Shown: positions 24,734-35,518 of the stretch, one piece after another
Layout of the letters: each line of letters starts with the position of its first letter
Numbering within the stretch: the first letter of the stretch is position 1
NCBI GenBank assembly: GCA_039654915.1
Contig: CM077594.1
Location: 10,630,001-10,694,000 of the forward strand
Source: Aquilaria yunnanensis
Lineage: Eukaryota; Streptophyta; Magnoliopsida; Malvales; Thymelaeaceae
Direction of reading: 5' to 3'
DNA: 64,000 nucleotides
Made by a program: the position numbers and the translations under genes
Notes under the pieces: generated by a model
Told to the model about the DNA's origin: nothing
The model's input: only the letters and a program-made list of their open reading frames with translations
Database searches by the model: none

Positions 24734-26388
24734 CACTACTAAAAAATTGTATTTTTCCAATTGCCATTTCCAACGGCCGGCAATTGGAAATTCAAAGTTT
24801 CCAACTGCCGGCTGTTGGAACATTGGTAGTTGGAAATCCTTTCGTTGGAAGTAGAACTTCTAACGGCCTATATCTTAGCCGCTGGAACTTCCAACTGTCA
24901 GCCGTTGGAAAATAAGCAGTTGAAAATTTCCAACGGCTGTATTTATTTATTTATTTTTGGTGTTCCAACGGCCCAGGCAGTTGGAAAAAATTTTGTCATA
25001 TTTCCAACTGCTTAGGCCGTTGGAAATAGTCTTTTTTTTTCATATTATTTATTCCAATACTGTTTGTTCCAATAATAATAATAATAATAATATTTCAATG
25101 TTGTTTATTCCAATATTATTATTATTATTACATAAATGATATATTATTAATGTATAAATAATTTATATATCCTTAACACATTTAAAAAAAATTTAAAAAA
25201 TTATATCTTATATTTACAAAATAACATTCAAAAGCAGGAGGCAAAAACCACAAAATTACAAAAAATGAGCTAATAATAACAAAATCACAAAAATAAATAA
25301 AAGTAGATCCAGAAATAAATACAACAAATACAACAAACCCACAAAATAAATACAATTAGATCCAGAAAATTTAAAAAATGAATACAACAAACAGATCTGC
25401 AAACACAGTGAATGGTGGCGGAGCAAGCGCAGATCTAGTGTGGATCTAGGCGGAGAACGTGAGCCGAGAGGAGAACGACGTGTAGAGGGCAAGCGGATGA
25501 CGAGCAGAAGGCGAGCGAACGACAAGTAGAGGGCAAGCGGACGACGAGCAGAGGGTGAGCGAACGATGAGCAGAAGGCAAGCAGACGACAGAGGAGACGG
25601 TGATGAACGGTAGAACAGACGGCGATGAACGGTCAAGTAAATGCCTAGCGAACGGCGAGCAGCGACAATGAACGGTAGAGCGAGGAGACGGAGGGCAGAG
25701 AGGAGACAAAGCACAGAGAAGAGGGCAGAGACGAGGCGGAGCACAGAGAGGAGACGAAGGGCAGAGATGGCGATGGAGGGCAGAGACAGCGTGAACGGCA
25801 GAGCGAGGAGAGGGTGAGAGGAGACGGAGAGGGAGACGAAGCAGTGAGAGCCTGAGATGCAGAGACATAGAGGAGAGGAGACGGAGAGGGAGATGAAACG
25901 GCTAGAGCCTGTTGAGACGAGACAGAGAGGAGGAGATAGAGAGAAGGAGACGAGACGGTGTAGGAGGAGGGGTTTAGGGAGATGGAGGGTAAGTGAGTAG
26001 TATTTATTGTTAAGGTTAGGGTTGGGCTTGGGTTTTTTAGGCCCAAAAGATTATTTTTTTTGGGTTGTAGAAAATTATACACACACACACACATACATAT
26101 ATACATGTAAACATGTATACATATTATAATAAATATTTATAATATCATAATTATAAATGTTATTATCAATATTATAAATATTTATTATAATATGTATGCA
26201 TGTATGTATGTATATATGTACTTATATTATATATATACACATACATACATACATACATTAATACATACATATTATAATAAATATTTATAATATAATATAT
26301 ATACATATTATTTATATATATATAGAATATGATACTTATGATACATCATATATATGATACATTAACATATGTGATACATACATATATC

Positions 26389-26462
<74 letters not shown>

Positions 26463-27264
26463 TATGTATGGCATATACATCATATATCATATACTATGTA
26501 TATGTTATTATGATATGTATTATAGTATGTACAAAAATATACTAAGTATAAATATAACAATAATGTGTAAGACATATATACGTATTAATATATATGTATT
26601 ATGGTAAATATATATAAATATCAATATTAATGCAATATAAAAATGCATACATATAAATGTGTGTGTATTTTCCAACAGCCTAGGCAGTTGGAAAATAAAA
26701 AAAATTCCGGCAGTTGGAAAAATAAAATTTTTTTCCAACGGCCTAGGTAGTTGGAAAAATAAAATATATAAATGTGTGTGTATTTTCCAACTGCCTAGGC
26801 AGTTGAAAAATAAAAAAAATTTTGGCAGTTGGAAAAATAAAATATATAAATGTATGTGTATTTTCCAATGGCCATAGGCAGTTCAAAAAATAAAAAAAAT
26901 TTCCAACTGCCTAGCCAGTTGGAAAAATAAAAACATTTTAACTTACATATTTTCCAATAGCTTAGGCAATTGGAAAAATAAAAAAAATTTCCAACGGCCT
27001 AAGCAGTTGGAAAAATAAAAATAGTTTTCAATGGCCTAGGCCGTTGGAAACAAGAAATACTGAGATGCACAGTTAACTTACATATTTTCCAACGGTTTTG
27101 GCCGTTGGAAAGGTGCCCGTTGGAAATTTTTCAACACTTCCAACAGCCAAGCAGTTGGAGAATTTTTTTTCACAATGATCAATTTTTATTCACAATTTCC
27201 AATGGCCTAGAACGTTGGGCCGTTGGAAAATTGCCCTTTGGTAAAAAGGGTTTTTTTAGTAGTG
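24734..27264. mobile_element. CACTA (En/Spm-type) non-autonomous transposon
   Basis: The element begins CACTACTAAAAAA and ends TTTTTTAGTAGTG. The perfect inverted ends are flanked by a 3-bp duplication TAA (24731-24733 and 27265-27267), all diagnostic of CACTA elements. Subterminal regions (24760-25030 and 26670-27240) are packed with TTCCAACGGC / GCCGTTGGAA words in both orientations. The interior has a GA-rich tract (25400-25990), which on the minus strand is preceded by an AACCCTAACC word and resembles an element promoter and leader. It also has microsatellites (25900-26660). No transposase domain is visible. Total length is 2531 bp. Confidence 0.9.
26385..26462. repeat. (AAT)n microsatellite inside the CACTA element
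   Basis: An uninterrupted ATA/TAA trinucleotide tract of more than 70 bp, surrounded by imperfect ATACAT repeats. Confidence 0.95.
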
Positions 27265-27491
27265 TAAGAATTAGTGTGAAGGGAAGTAGTCAAGCAATTG
27301 TCCTCGATGTTTTATTTCTATTATAGATGATATACGAGTTACTGTTCGTGCAATGAATGAAATTTCATAATAGAAAACTTTATCCTCGGTTAACCTGAAT
27401 TCTGATAAGACAATATTTCTCACTTTTCTTTCAAAATTTTTTTGACCTGATCTGCAGTAATAATGATAGTAGTTGGCTTAACAAATATGAT
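27265..27491. other. Short flank between the CACTA and hAT elements
   Basis: This may be a decayed continuation of the target into which the CACTA inserted. A weak reverse-transcriptase-like string on the plus strand (LNSDKTIFL) is not enough to annotate. Confidence 0.3.
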
Positions 27492-27941
27492 TAGGGATGT
27501 AAAAAAATACCCTACTTGCTCCTACCCTCCTTAAACCAGGCCACCTAAACCCGAACAAAACCCCAGCTTCAAAGCCATGGGAAGGGTATGGTGGGTTTAA
27601 CGTATCCTGCCTGACCTTACCTGCACAGCTTTTAAATTAGTATATTTATATTCAAAATATCATTTTCTTTCAAAAATAAAATTATAATTTAACATAAATT
27701 ATATTATATTACTTTAGCTTATAATTTTTTAAGAACTAATTAATTATAAACATACACTTCTATTGAAAATATATGTAAATATATCACAAAGAAGTCTAAA
27801 AAAATCAAATATATACCTTAAAATAGGTTTGTGGGTAGTACCCGCCTATCCGCGAGGCGGATACTACCTGAATCCGATTATTTGAGGAGAGGGTTTGAGA
27901 TTAGTTATACCCGGGCCAAACCTAGCCTGTTGACATCTCTA
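27492..27941. mobile_element. hAT-like MITE, 450 bp
   Basis: It starts TAGGGATGTAAA and ends GTTGACATCTCTA. A perfect 8-bp duplication AATATGAT flanks it (27484-27491 and 27942-27949). Subterminal CCCGAAC/CGGG-type words resemble those of the hAT element at 5216, but the interior is much more AT-rich. Confidence 0.85.
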
Positions 27942-28094
27942 AATATGATAACTTAATAAAAGAATGGATGTGTATATTTCCTCATAGATTACAACCAGAA
28001 AATAAATAAATAAGTAAAAGAAGAATAAAAATAAGAATTCATCGATTCATCCATGCATCATGCAGAAATAATCGAAATTACAATTAGGGCCGTT

Positions 28095-28424
28095 TTATAG
28101 TAATGAAAAGACCCAGATTAGAATGATAACTATAAAACAAATCAAAGGCAGTAAAATACTATCAAGTAACAGCTCTTGTTTCGTTGCGGTCAATATTAAT
28201 GTCTCGTCCTGTGCCGTCATGAAGATCGGCGTCGGTAAGGTTGGAGCTGAACGTGCTGTGGTGTGTCTGGGGCCGGAGTCTGTGGTGGCCGAAGGGGCGG
28301 AGGTAGGCTGCGGAGGAAGGTGGCCGCGGGAAGCTTCAGGAACACCCAACTTGAGATCACACGAATCTGGATTGACCACAATCACATGACACGGTCCCAT
28401 CGGTGATGACTCGTTTTGGTTCAT
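28095..28424 (-). CDS. Hypothetical 109-aa proline-rich protein with C-terminal membrane segment
   Basis: This is a single uninterrupted frame that I do not recognise. The N-terminal half (MNQNESSPMGPCHVIVVNPD) is followed by a Pro/Ser/Thr-rich stretch at about residues 35-72. The C-terminus is a hydrophobic run (LLPLICFIVIILIWVFSLL) that would act as a tail anchor. The frame is clearly richer in GC than its flanks, and a TATA-like CATATAAAAAT lies about 60 bp upstream of the ATG. It is neither inside a recognised transposon nor close to another gene. It may be a lineage-specific small gene, a gene fragment, or a chance frame in a GC-rich island. Confidence 0.35.
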   Translation of the reverse strand: MNQNESSPMGPCHVIVVNPDSCDLKLGVPEASRGHLPPQPTSAPSATTDSGPRHTTARSAPTLPTPIFMTAQDETLILTATKQELLLDSILLPLICFIVIILIWVFSLL

Positions 28425-28758
28425 GACTTTATTGTTGCTGGGGGAAAATTGTTCCGTAGATTATGTTTAATTATTTTTATATGTTGGATTAAAGTTGGCT
28501 TGTTCTTAAAGAATTCGGATTCAGAAGACAGTTCATGTCCTTCTAGGAAAAGGCTTTTAAGTATTAGTTTGAGTTAGATTAGAACACAATACCCAAAAAT
28601 CTTGAAGATGATGATTAAGAAAGTAATTAAGCCGGTAAAAGTGATTAAACGCAGCAGGATAATTTTTACATATAAGTTTAATTCCTCTAGCTACCATTCC
28701 CCTTAATTAAATTCCCACAACCTAATCAACAAACCCACATCGATTTCCTATCCCCTTA
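28425..28758. other. Upstream flank of the hypothetical ORF
   Basis: On the minus strand the TATA-like word at about 28478-28490 could serve the small ORF. Otherwise nothing is recognised. Confidence 0.35.
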
Positions 28759-29122
28759 CCACTAAAAAGACTAGTTTTTCCAACGGGTAAATTATCAATG
28801 ACCTGATCGTTGATAATTTACTAACAATTTAAAGCGTTGGTAAATCAGCTATTTTCCAACGGTTAAATAACAAATGCGTCCATGCTTTGGTAATTAGTGT
28901 GCTATTGATTACCAACGCGTTAGCGTGTTGGTAATAGTTAAATATATAATAATAATAATATTATTATTATTATAAATATATTACTATTATTATTTATTAA
29001 AAATATAATAATATATATTTAAAATATATCATATATATTATAATGTATAATGATAATAATCATATATAAAATATCATATTTTAGGAATTAAAGAAATATT
29101 TTTTAAACATTTTTTACAGATC

Positions 29123-29170
<48 letters not shown>

Positions 29171-29200
29171 TTGATATTGTCAATTATATAATTTTTATAT

Positions 29201-29243
<43 letters not shown>

Positions 29244-29254
29244 AATAATAAAAA

Positions 29255-29287
<33 letters not shown>

Positions 29288-29365
29288 GATCTATAATGTG
29301 TATAAACATATATATGAACATATTTTTATAGTGAAATTATATAACCTATAATAATCATATATATT

Positions 29366-29403
<38 letters not shown>

Positions 29404-30853
29404 CATATCATACTTATCATATTTGTTAATAATAATAATAATAATAATAATGTATCATATTTATATATTTTTTATTAGAATAATAATATGTATAGTTTTA
29501 AATATAAAACTTATTATTATTGTTATTATTAAAAATATAATACACACACACACACATGATACATTAATATAATATGATACATACATACATTAAAAGCCCA
29601 AAAAGCCCAAAAACCAAAAAAACCCTAACCTATCCTATATAAAGCCCTAACCTATCTCTCCATACCCCCTGCTACTTTTCCCCTCTATCTCCCTCGCCCA
29701 GATGCCTCTTTCCTCAATCTCCCTGGCCCAACCACCTCTCCCCTCCATCTCCCTCAGCCCTTTGCCTCTCTTCGCCTTCCTCTTGCCTCTAATTCGCCTC
29801 CCTTTCCTTCTTCTTCTTCATCAGTCCCCTCTCCTCTGTCCTCTATCCTCCTTCTACTTCTCCATCTCTCCTCCATCTCCTTATCTCCTCCTTCTTATTC
29901 TCCTTTTCCATCCGTCCTCCTTCTCATTCTCCTCCCTCCGCTGATCACCTTTCGTGCATCATCACCCCAACCCCTCGCCCGATGCCGGATTGTCGGATGC
30001 ATCCTAGCCTCCCCTCGCCTCACCACGCCAACACATCGCCTTTTTACTAATTTCAATTTTCATTTTCTGTTAATTTCATAAATTTGGGTGTTTGAATTTG
30101 TAGATCTAGGTGTTTGATTGTTGATTTTGTTTTCATTTTTTAATTTTTAGTTAATTTTGTGTTTGATTTTTGAATTTATTGTAACGTTTGAATATTTTGT
30201 GGATTTTTAATTTCTTTTTAATTTTTTGGAAATTTTATGACTTCCATTAATTTTTGTGGTATTTTTAGTTTTTCAATATTTGAATTTATTATGAATTTTT
30301 GAATTTTTTTGTTAATTTTAAATTTCTTTTTTATTTTCATAAGTTTTTATGAATTTTAGATATTTTTTTCCAATTTTTTGAATTTTTAGTTAATTTTTGT
30401 GAAATTATAATTTTTTAGTGAATATAATGTATAATTTAAATATTAAGTAATTAAATTTTTTTTAAAGAAAATGACAATTTCCAACGATTCCTTGTTGGAA
30501 ACTGCTTTAATTTTTAAAAAACTTTGAACATGATTACCAACGGCTGAAGTCGCTAGTATATTTGCCAATGCGTGTTTATGTTGGTAATTACTAACATGCA
30601 TTTGTATTGGTGTTTTGTTTGCCTGTTGGAAAACAAGTTCAGTGTTTAGCCGTTGGTACATTACCAACGAGCATTTTACCAACGGCTTCATGTTGAAAAT
30701 TACGGACTGCTTAAATTTTGCACGTTGGTAACTAAATTTCTAATACGTAATTTACCAACACGTATTTACCAATGGTTACGCATTGAAAATTCAAAATTAC
30801 CAACGTATAGTCGTTGGAAATTTGCATTTGTAATTGCCAGAATTTTAGTGGTG
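28759..30853 (+). mobile_element. Second CACTA-like non-autonomous element
   Basis: The left end reads CCACTAAAAAGACTAG and the right end, reverse complemented, reads CACCACTAAAATTC. TTA flanks both sides (28756-28758 and 30854-30856) if the left end has lost two bases. Subterminal CCAACGG / CCGTTGG words occur at both ends, as in the CACTA at 24734. The interior holds (AAT)n, (TG)n and (CA)n tracts (29120-29560) and a leader-like block (29610-30010) with AAACCCTAACC, a TATATAAAG TATA box at about 29637 and CT-rich GC-poor/GC-rich alternation. A T-rich stretch that could be an intron follows. Orientation is opposite to the first CACTA. No transposase was found. Confidence 0.65.
29123..29290. 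repeat. Compound microsatellite (AAT)n, (TA)n, (TG)n, (CA)n
   Basis: An (AAT)n tract at about 29123-29170 is followed by (TA)n(TG)n at 29199-29242 and (AC)n at 29256-29287. The last two can pair as an inverted repeat. More (TG)n(TA)n lies at 29366-29402. Confidence 0.95.
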
Positions 30854-31702
30854 TTAATTTTATCATACTCATGTTTATTTGCTCGTCAATTTCTTATCAT
30901 AATTTCACTAAAATATTTTAAACAAATTTGGCACATCACATATCATAGTAAGGAAGGTATGTTTTATTATGATTACCTTTAATAAAATCACATGATTACA
31001 TAACGAAAAAAAGTATCTTAATTAAATGGGTATTCTAGTGGCACTGATAAAATTGAAAAAAAAAATATAAGTATGAAAAATATGTCATTCATTTTGGAAA
31101 ACCTCAAAATGGTTGAAAAAGAACATCTAAATGTTTAAAAATAAGAACATTCATGTACGTTCTAAATGGTCATCTAAATACTTGAAAAAAATGTACAAAT
31201 CATGAAACAACAGCCAAATAAGAATAAATTCTTTTTCAAGAAAATACCTAGATGCTTGAAAAGAACATTTTATTTTAAGATATTATTTTGAGGTTGAAAT
31301 GTGCATAAACGTCTAAATGCCACATCTGCACACGACATTTTCCAATCGACAATGAGATAGCAAAGAATTGCTTGAGGAATTAAGTCGAGTTACCCATTGG
31401 CCACGACCCTAGCACATTCATGACCATTAAAATTTCCCTTTCGCCTTGAACTATTCCATTAATGAAACGACAATTCATTTGTTCCAAAGGGGCCACAATT
31501 AATATTAATTCCCCCAGGTTAATTTGGGAGACTCGATCCGTGATCCATCTTATGATCTCACCTGCGCATTACAATGGAGAGGCTAGTTATAAATAGCTAG
31601 CTAGCGCGATCTCCACAGCTTAAGGGCGAGGTGAGGGTCAGAACATATATTAATTGTTTCTTTTTAGCGGTATTATATAAGTTTATATAAAAAGATATAT
31701 TA
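30854..31702. other. Intergenic, nothing recognised
   Basis: This stretch contains AT-rich sequence, several repeated ACATCTAAATG-type words around 31080-31320, and no gene. Confidence 0.35.
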
Positions 31703-31888
31703 CTCCATCCGAGCCACTGTCTTTGCTCTAGCTTGAGTATTTTGAATAATTTGACTTAAATTTATTTATATTATTATTTGTTAAAAAAATATTAAAAAAA
31801 TATGTTTAGAAATTGTATTGCCTGATTTATCATTTATATATATAAATTTTTTATATGAATGGTGTAAAGAATTTAAGATAGAGATAAT
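31703..31888. mobile_element. Stowaway-type MITE copy 6 (internally deleted)
   Basis: It begins CTCCATCCGAGCC after TA and carries the family words TTTGACTTAAATTTATTTATATT and ATGGTGTAAAGAATTTAAG. The right end is degenerate (AGATAGAGATAATA). It is about 45 bp shorter than the full-length copies. Confidence 0.65.
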
Positions 31889-31909
31889 ATTAGAGTAATT
31901 AAGGAAAAG

Positions 31910-32710
31910 AGCATGCCAATTCTTTTTATGGACTATATATCTGGCAGACCTGAAATGACCAGGTCTTCAAGTCTAAACGATCTAGTGTTACTAAAGCAGT
32001 GGATTTTGTGAAATTGCACGTGGGTTATTGGTGCAAGGCAGGCTGACCTTAGTGTTCTTTCTCAGTTCTGGATTTTCTGCTAAATATTAATCTGATCAGT
32101 ATTAATGGTCGTGTTTTATCAAAGGAAATCACTGCTGGTTGGTCTCCTCCACCGCCTGGCAATCTGAAGTTTAACATCGATGGATCTGTGATCGGCAAAA
32201 CCGGGTCCGAGGGCAATTGGAGGGATTCTGAGAGACCACAGTTCATCTACTATTATTGTCTTTTCTAAACCTGTAGGAGTCCTGGACTCGAATTTAGCGG
32301 AGGTGCTTACAATTCGGGAGGCTCTTTGCTTGGTGAAGAATAATCATGATTTGGCTTTCGTAAAATTATGGGTTGAATGTGATTCAAAAAATGCTGTCTC
32401 TTGGGTCCGAAAGAAACAGTCAAGGCCGTGGTGTCTGTTCAAACCTCTTGTAGAAATTGACAGGTTAATTTCTGATTTGAATGTTGAAGTCTTGCATATC
32501 TATAGGGCTGGTAATTTTGATGCTGATTTGTTAGCAAAAAAGGTGTGGGAAAGGTAAGCCCTTTAGAGTTGTGCTTTTAGTGCTGGGTTTCAGCTTTGTT
32601 GTTGTTAGCTTTTGTTGGTTGTAGATTGGTCTGTAGTTTCTGTGGTATGTTGTACTCTTGGCTGTTTGCTGCTCATTGAATAAATTCTTACTTTTCAAAT
32701 AAAAAAAAAA
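31910..32710 (+). mobile_element. LINE retrotransposon 3' end with RNase H domain, 5' truncated
   Basis: This copy belongs to the same LINE family as the one at 23.2-24.7 kb but lies on the opposite strand and is less decayed. After a remnant (LNINLISINGRVLSKEITAG), an RNase H domain runs from about 32158 to 32556. FNIDGS carries the first catalytic Asp. After a single-base frameshift near 32200 come AIGGILRDHSSSTIIVFSK, SNLAEVLTIREAL (the Glu), VECDSKNAV (the second Asp) and RAGNFDADLLAKK (the last Asp). The frame ends at about 32557. A 3' UTR and an A-rich tail (about 32697-32710) follow. The 5' limit is approximate and no clear duplication was found. Confidence 0.8.
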
Positions 32711-33520
32711 TGAATGCAACTAAACTAATTTTTGTAAGACATGTTGTAAGAATTAAGGATGTTAGGATTTAAATTCTGGACCTCTCTAAATCTCTTAGAG
32801 CCTTTAGCCACTAAGTCAAAGTAATACGATATATTAATTGTTCATTTGCTACCAAAAAATGTTTGAAGAAGTTCTTCCGGACGAGAACTCGATGGGTATC
32901 AAGAGTTAAATACCGCAGTATATTACTTATTGTAGTTAATCGGTATGCAGTATAAATATTTTAATATTTTAATATTTTATCTTGCGGTATTTTATGATAT
33001 TTCACATACTGCTTACTTTTTGTGTATATTTTATCCAAAAACTACAGTATACCATAAATACTGTGAGGTACATATCGTGGTATTTTATTTTTCATAGATG
33101 CGTGTAAGATATATATATTTTTGTCATTTTACATCAAAATATCATAAATATATAAAACATTAAAATATAATTAGTACACATATCATAAAATAAATAATTA
33201 CTTTTATTCTTTGGATTATTTTTCTTAGTTAACATAAAAATTGAATAGTTACTTTGAGCCACCTTGAAACTCAATGTAGTATTAGAAAATGTATTGTTAT
33301 TATTAAAGTATTATTTTTTTCCTTTCATATCAATAAATTAGTTTCTTTCTAAGTATTATTAAATTTGCTCTATATATATAACACTTTTTTATGCTTTTTG
33401 TATTAAAAAAATATCTTCTATCATATATATTTTATTTATATTTGACAAATTATGGTGGGAAAAATTAGAATACATATAAAATGTGCAAAAAAATTATTGA
33501 ATTTATGTCATTTTAAAATA
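32711..33520. other. Intergenic, GGTAT-rich repeat sequence
   Basis: Words such as GCGGTATTTTA and ACAGTATACCATA recur here and, inverted, near 33790-33890. Similar words appear at 38160-38350. This may be a decayed element interrupted by the Stowaway at 33521. No gene was found. Confidence 0.35.
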
Positions 33521-33755
33521 CTCCCTTTGTCCTATATTCTTTGCACTATTCATTTTTTAGCAATTAATCTATGATTTTTTATTTTTAACATTTTAGTATA
33601 TAAATGAAAAAATTTTATATAAGAATGATAAATTAAGATAAATAGTTTCTAAATATATATTTTTTAAATTTTTTCTAATAAATACTAATATGAATAAATT
33701 CAAGTCAAATTATATAAAAAAGTTAAATTGTGTAAAAAATATGAGACGGAAGGAG
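33521..33755. mobile_element. Stowaway-type MITE copy 7 (best preserved)
   Basis: It starts CTCCCTTTGTCC and ends GAGACGGAAGGAG, flanked by TA on both sides (33519-33520 and 33756-33757). The 235-bp AT-rich interior is the clearest version of the family also seen at 16954, 19319, 21024, 21325, 22080 and 31703. Confidence 0.9.
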
Positions 33756-33757
33756 TA

Positions 33758-34763
33758 ATATTCTAATATTTATTTTTTTTATAAAAACAGTAATAATTTA
33801 TGACTTGGTATACCATATGGTATATTTTAAAAATTTGAAATGTTATATACCATGTGATAATGATATTTAACACCTTAATACCAATATAGGCAAAGGACAA
33901 TCATGAGGATCATGAAATCATGACCCAGTACTAGCAATTCACTAAACATATATACCGCAAACCTTAAGACGTAAACTGTACGTTGAGGCAAGTGATCATG
34001 TAAGTCCTTTGTGTGAGGAATAGAATCGCTTGCTAGGAGCAGCATATCGGAATTACATTTATATAAAGGCCTGGTTTGGGAATAGTATTAATGCTTAGAG
34101 TTAGAGCTTGGATTAGCATTAGAGATTTTACAAAACTATTATACCCGTTAATAATTTATTTCAGCTTGTAATGTTAATTTTAGATGTTATTTTTAAAATA
34201 AAACCTCTACTTTCAAATAATTATTCATAAATAAGGTATAATTTAGTAATTAGACCACTCTTTAACTTTTTAATGAACACCTGAACTTAATAACAAAATA
34301 TTTTAAAAAAGCGGGTCACTCTCTTCTCCGTACAAATAATAATTTTTAATGAAAAATTCCTATTTTTCCTCAACTTTCATATTTTAAAAACTATATCAGC
34401 CGCTGCTCTCTTCCTCTTTTCTTTGCATTGGCTTTCTTCTTTCTTGTCCACACCACTGGCAGGGTTTAAATTCCAATCCAACCCTAGTCAGTTGATTAAT
34501 TATCATTATTCTACCCAATTAATCTCTTGTATCTCTTTTATCATCATTTCTCTTTTCTCAATATTCTCCATAAAACTCTTTTATTACTGTTAGGAGGGTC
34601 ATCGTCTTATTCATCTTATGGCAGATAAATTCAGTGATTTATTTTTGTATTAATAGATCTAATAAAGTGTGAAAAGTGATAAGATAATTATGGTGTAGCA
34701 TTCTCAAATAATGGATTTGGTGTTGGTGTTTATTTTTTATCTTTTATTTTTTTGTGTCGGTTG
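33758..34763. other. Intergenic, no gene recognised
   Basis: At about 34070 a GGCCTGGTTTGGGAATAG word resembles one end of a PIF/Harbinger or hAT MITE, but no partner end was found. The rest is AT-rich without coding signal. Confidence 0.35.
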
Positions 34764-35518
34764 GGCTAAAAAGAATTTAAGCTGATTAGCTTTTTAGGTT
34801 GGGTGAAACGTGCGTCAGATATTAACAAATTCATTTGTTTTTTCTCTCTCTCTCCCTCTCTTGCGTTATTGAACATTTGTTTTTGTGTTTTTTATTTCTC
34901 CCTCTCTCCCACGTGATTCACTCAGACACGTATGTCTGCTTCTCTCCAACCCCCCTGACTCATTTTTTATTCTTTTTTTTTTTCAGCGTATTTTTTCGTC
35001 TCTCTTTCTTTCTCTCACTCACTTTTTTTACTTCGTCATTCATTATTTTTACATTTCTATCTCTCACCTGGTTCTCTTGTCTCTTCTTCCTTTTCTCTCA
35101 TTTCTTTCTTCTTCTTTTCTCTTTTGTCTGTTCCGCCAACATGCTAGAACGTTTGAATTTTTTTTTCAAAGTTTCTTTTTTGTCTGGAAGCTAACCAGAA
35201 CAGAGAGAATAGAGAGAAGACAGGAAAAATCAAAAGGAGAGAGTAGAGAAAAAGAAAGAAAAGAAGAAGCTCGACAATGAGAGGAGGGGACGAAAAAAAA
35301 AGGATAAAAGGGCCAGGTGAGAGAGAGGAAGAGAGGAGAACAAACAAAAAGAGAGAGAGAAAAGGGCCAGTTGAAAGAGAAAGAAAAGAAAAAATAAAAG
35401 GAGAGAGAGAAAGAGAGAAAATTGATAAGCTTTTGCGTGAACCGAAGTTGGGCCCACATGTCCCCACGTTTAACTCTGATAGAAAAAGCTAATTAGGTTA
35501 AACTCTATTTTAGCTCAT
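34764..35518. repeat. Imperfect 755-bp foldback with a CT-rich left arm and a GA-rich right arm
   Basis: The outer left segment GGCTAAAAAGAATTTAAGC pairs with the outer right segment, whose reverse complement is GAGCTAAAATAGAGTTTAACC. Both continue into an (A)TTAGCTTTTT word. Inside, 34835-35130 is almost pure pyrimidine with CTCTCTC and 35205-35430 is almost pure purine with GAGAGA, so the transcript could fold on itself. The open frames in this block are low-complexity and are not genes. It is probably a foldback or MULE-type MITE. No target-site duplication was identified. Confidence 0.55.

Noticed and set aside
25256..26106. Long Ser/Leu/Pro-rich open frames on the minus strand in the CACTA interior
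   Set aside because: All three frames are open because of GA/CT-rich low-complexity sequence. No domain was recognised and the region lies inside a non-autonomous element.
26385..26462. Regular repeats considered as a CRISPR array
   Set aside because: They are simple trinucleotide repeats without spacers in a plant genome.
27265..27491. Reverse-transcriptase-like string on the plus strand
   Set aside because: Only about ten residues look like RT, stops lie on both sides, and the orientation disagrees with the adjacent LINE.
34835..35467. Overlapping 70-130 codon frames rich in Phe, Leu and Ser, or in Lys and Glu
   Set aside because: They are by-products of the CT/GA tracts in the foldback and exist on both strands.
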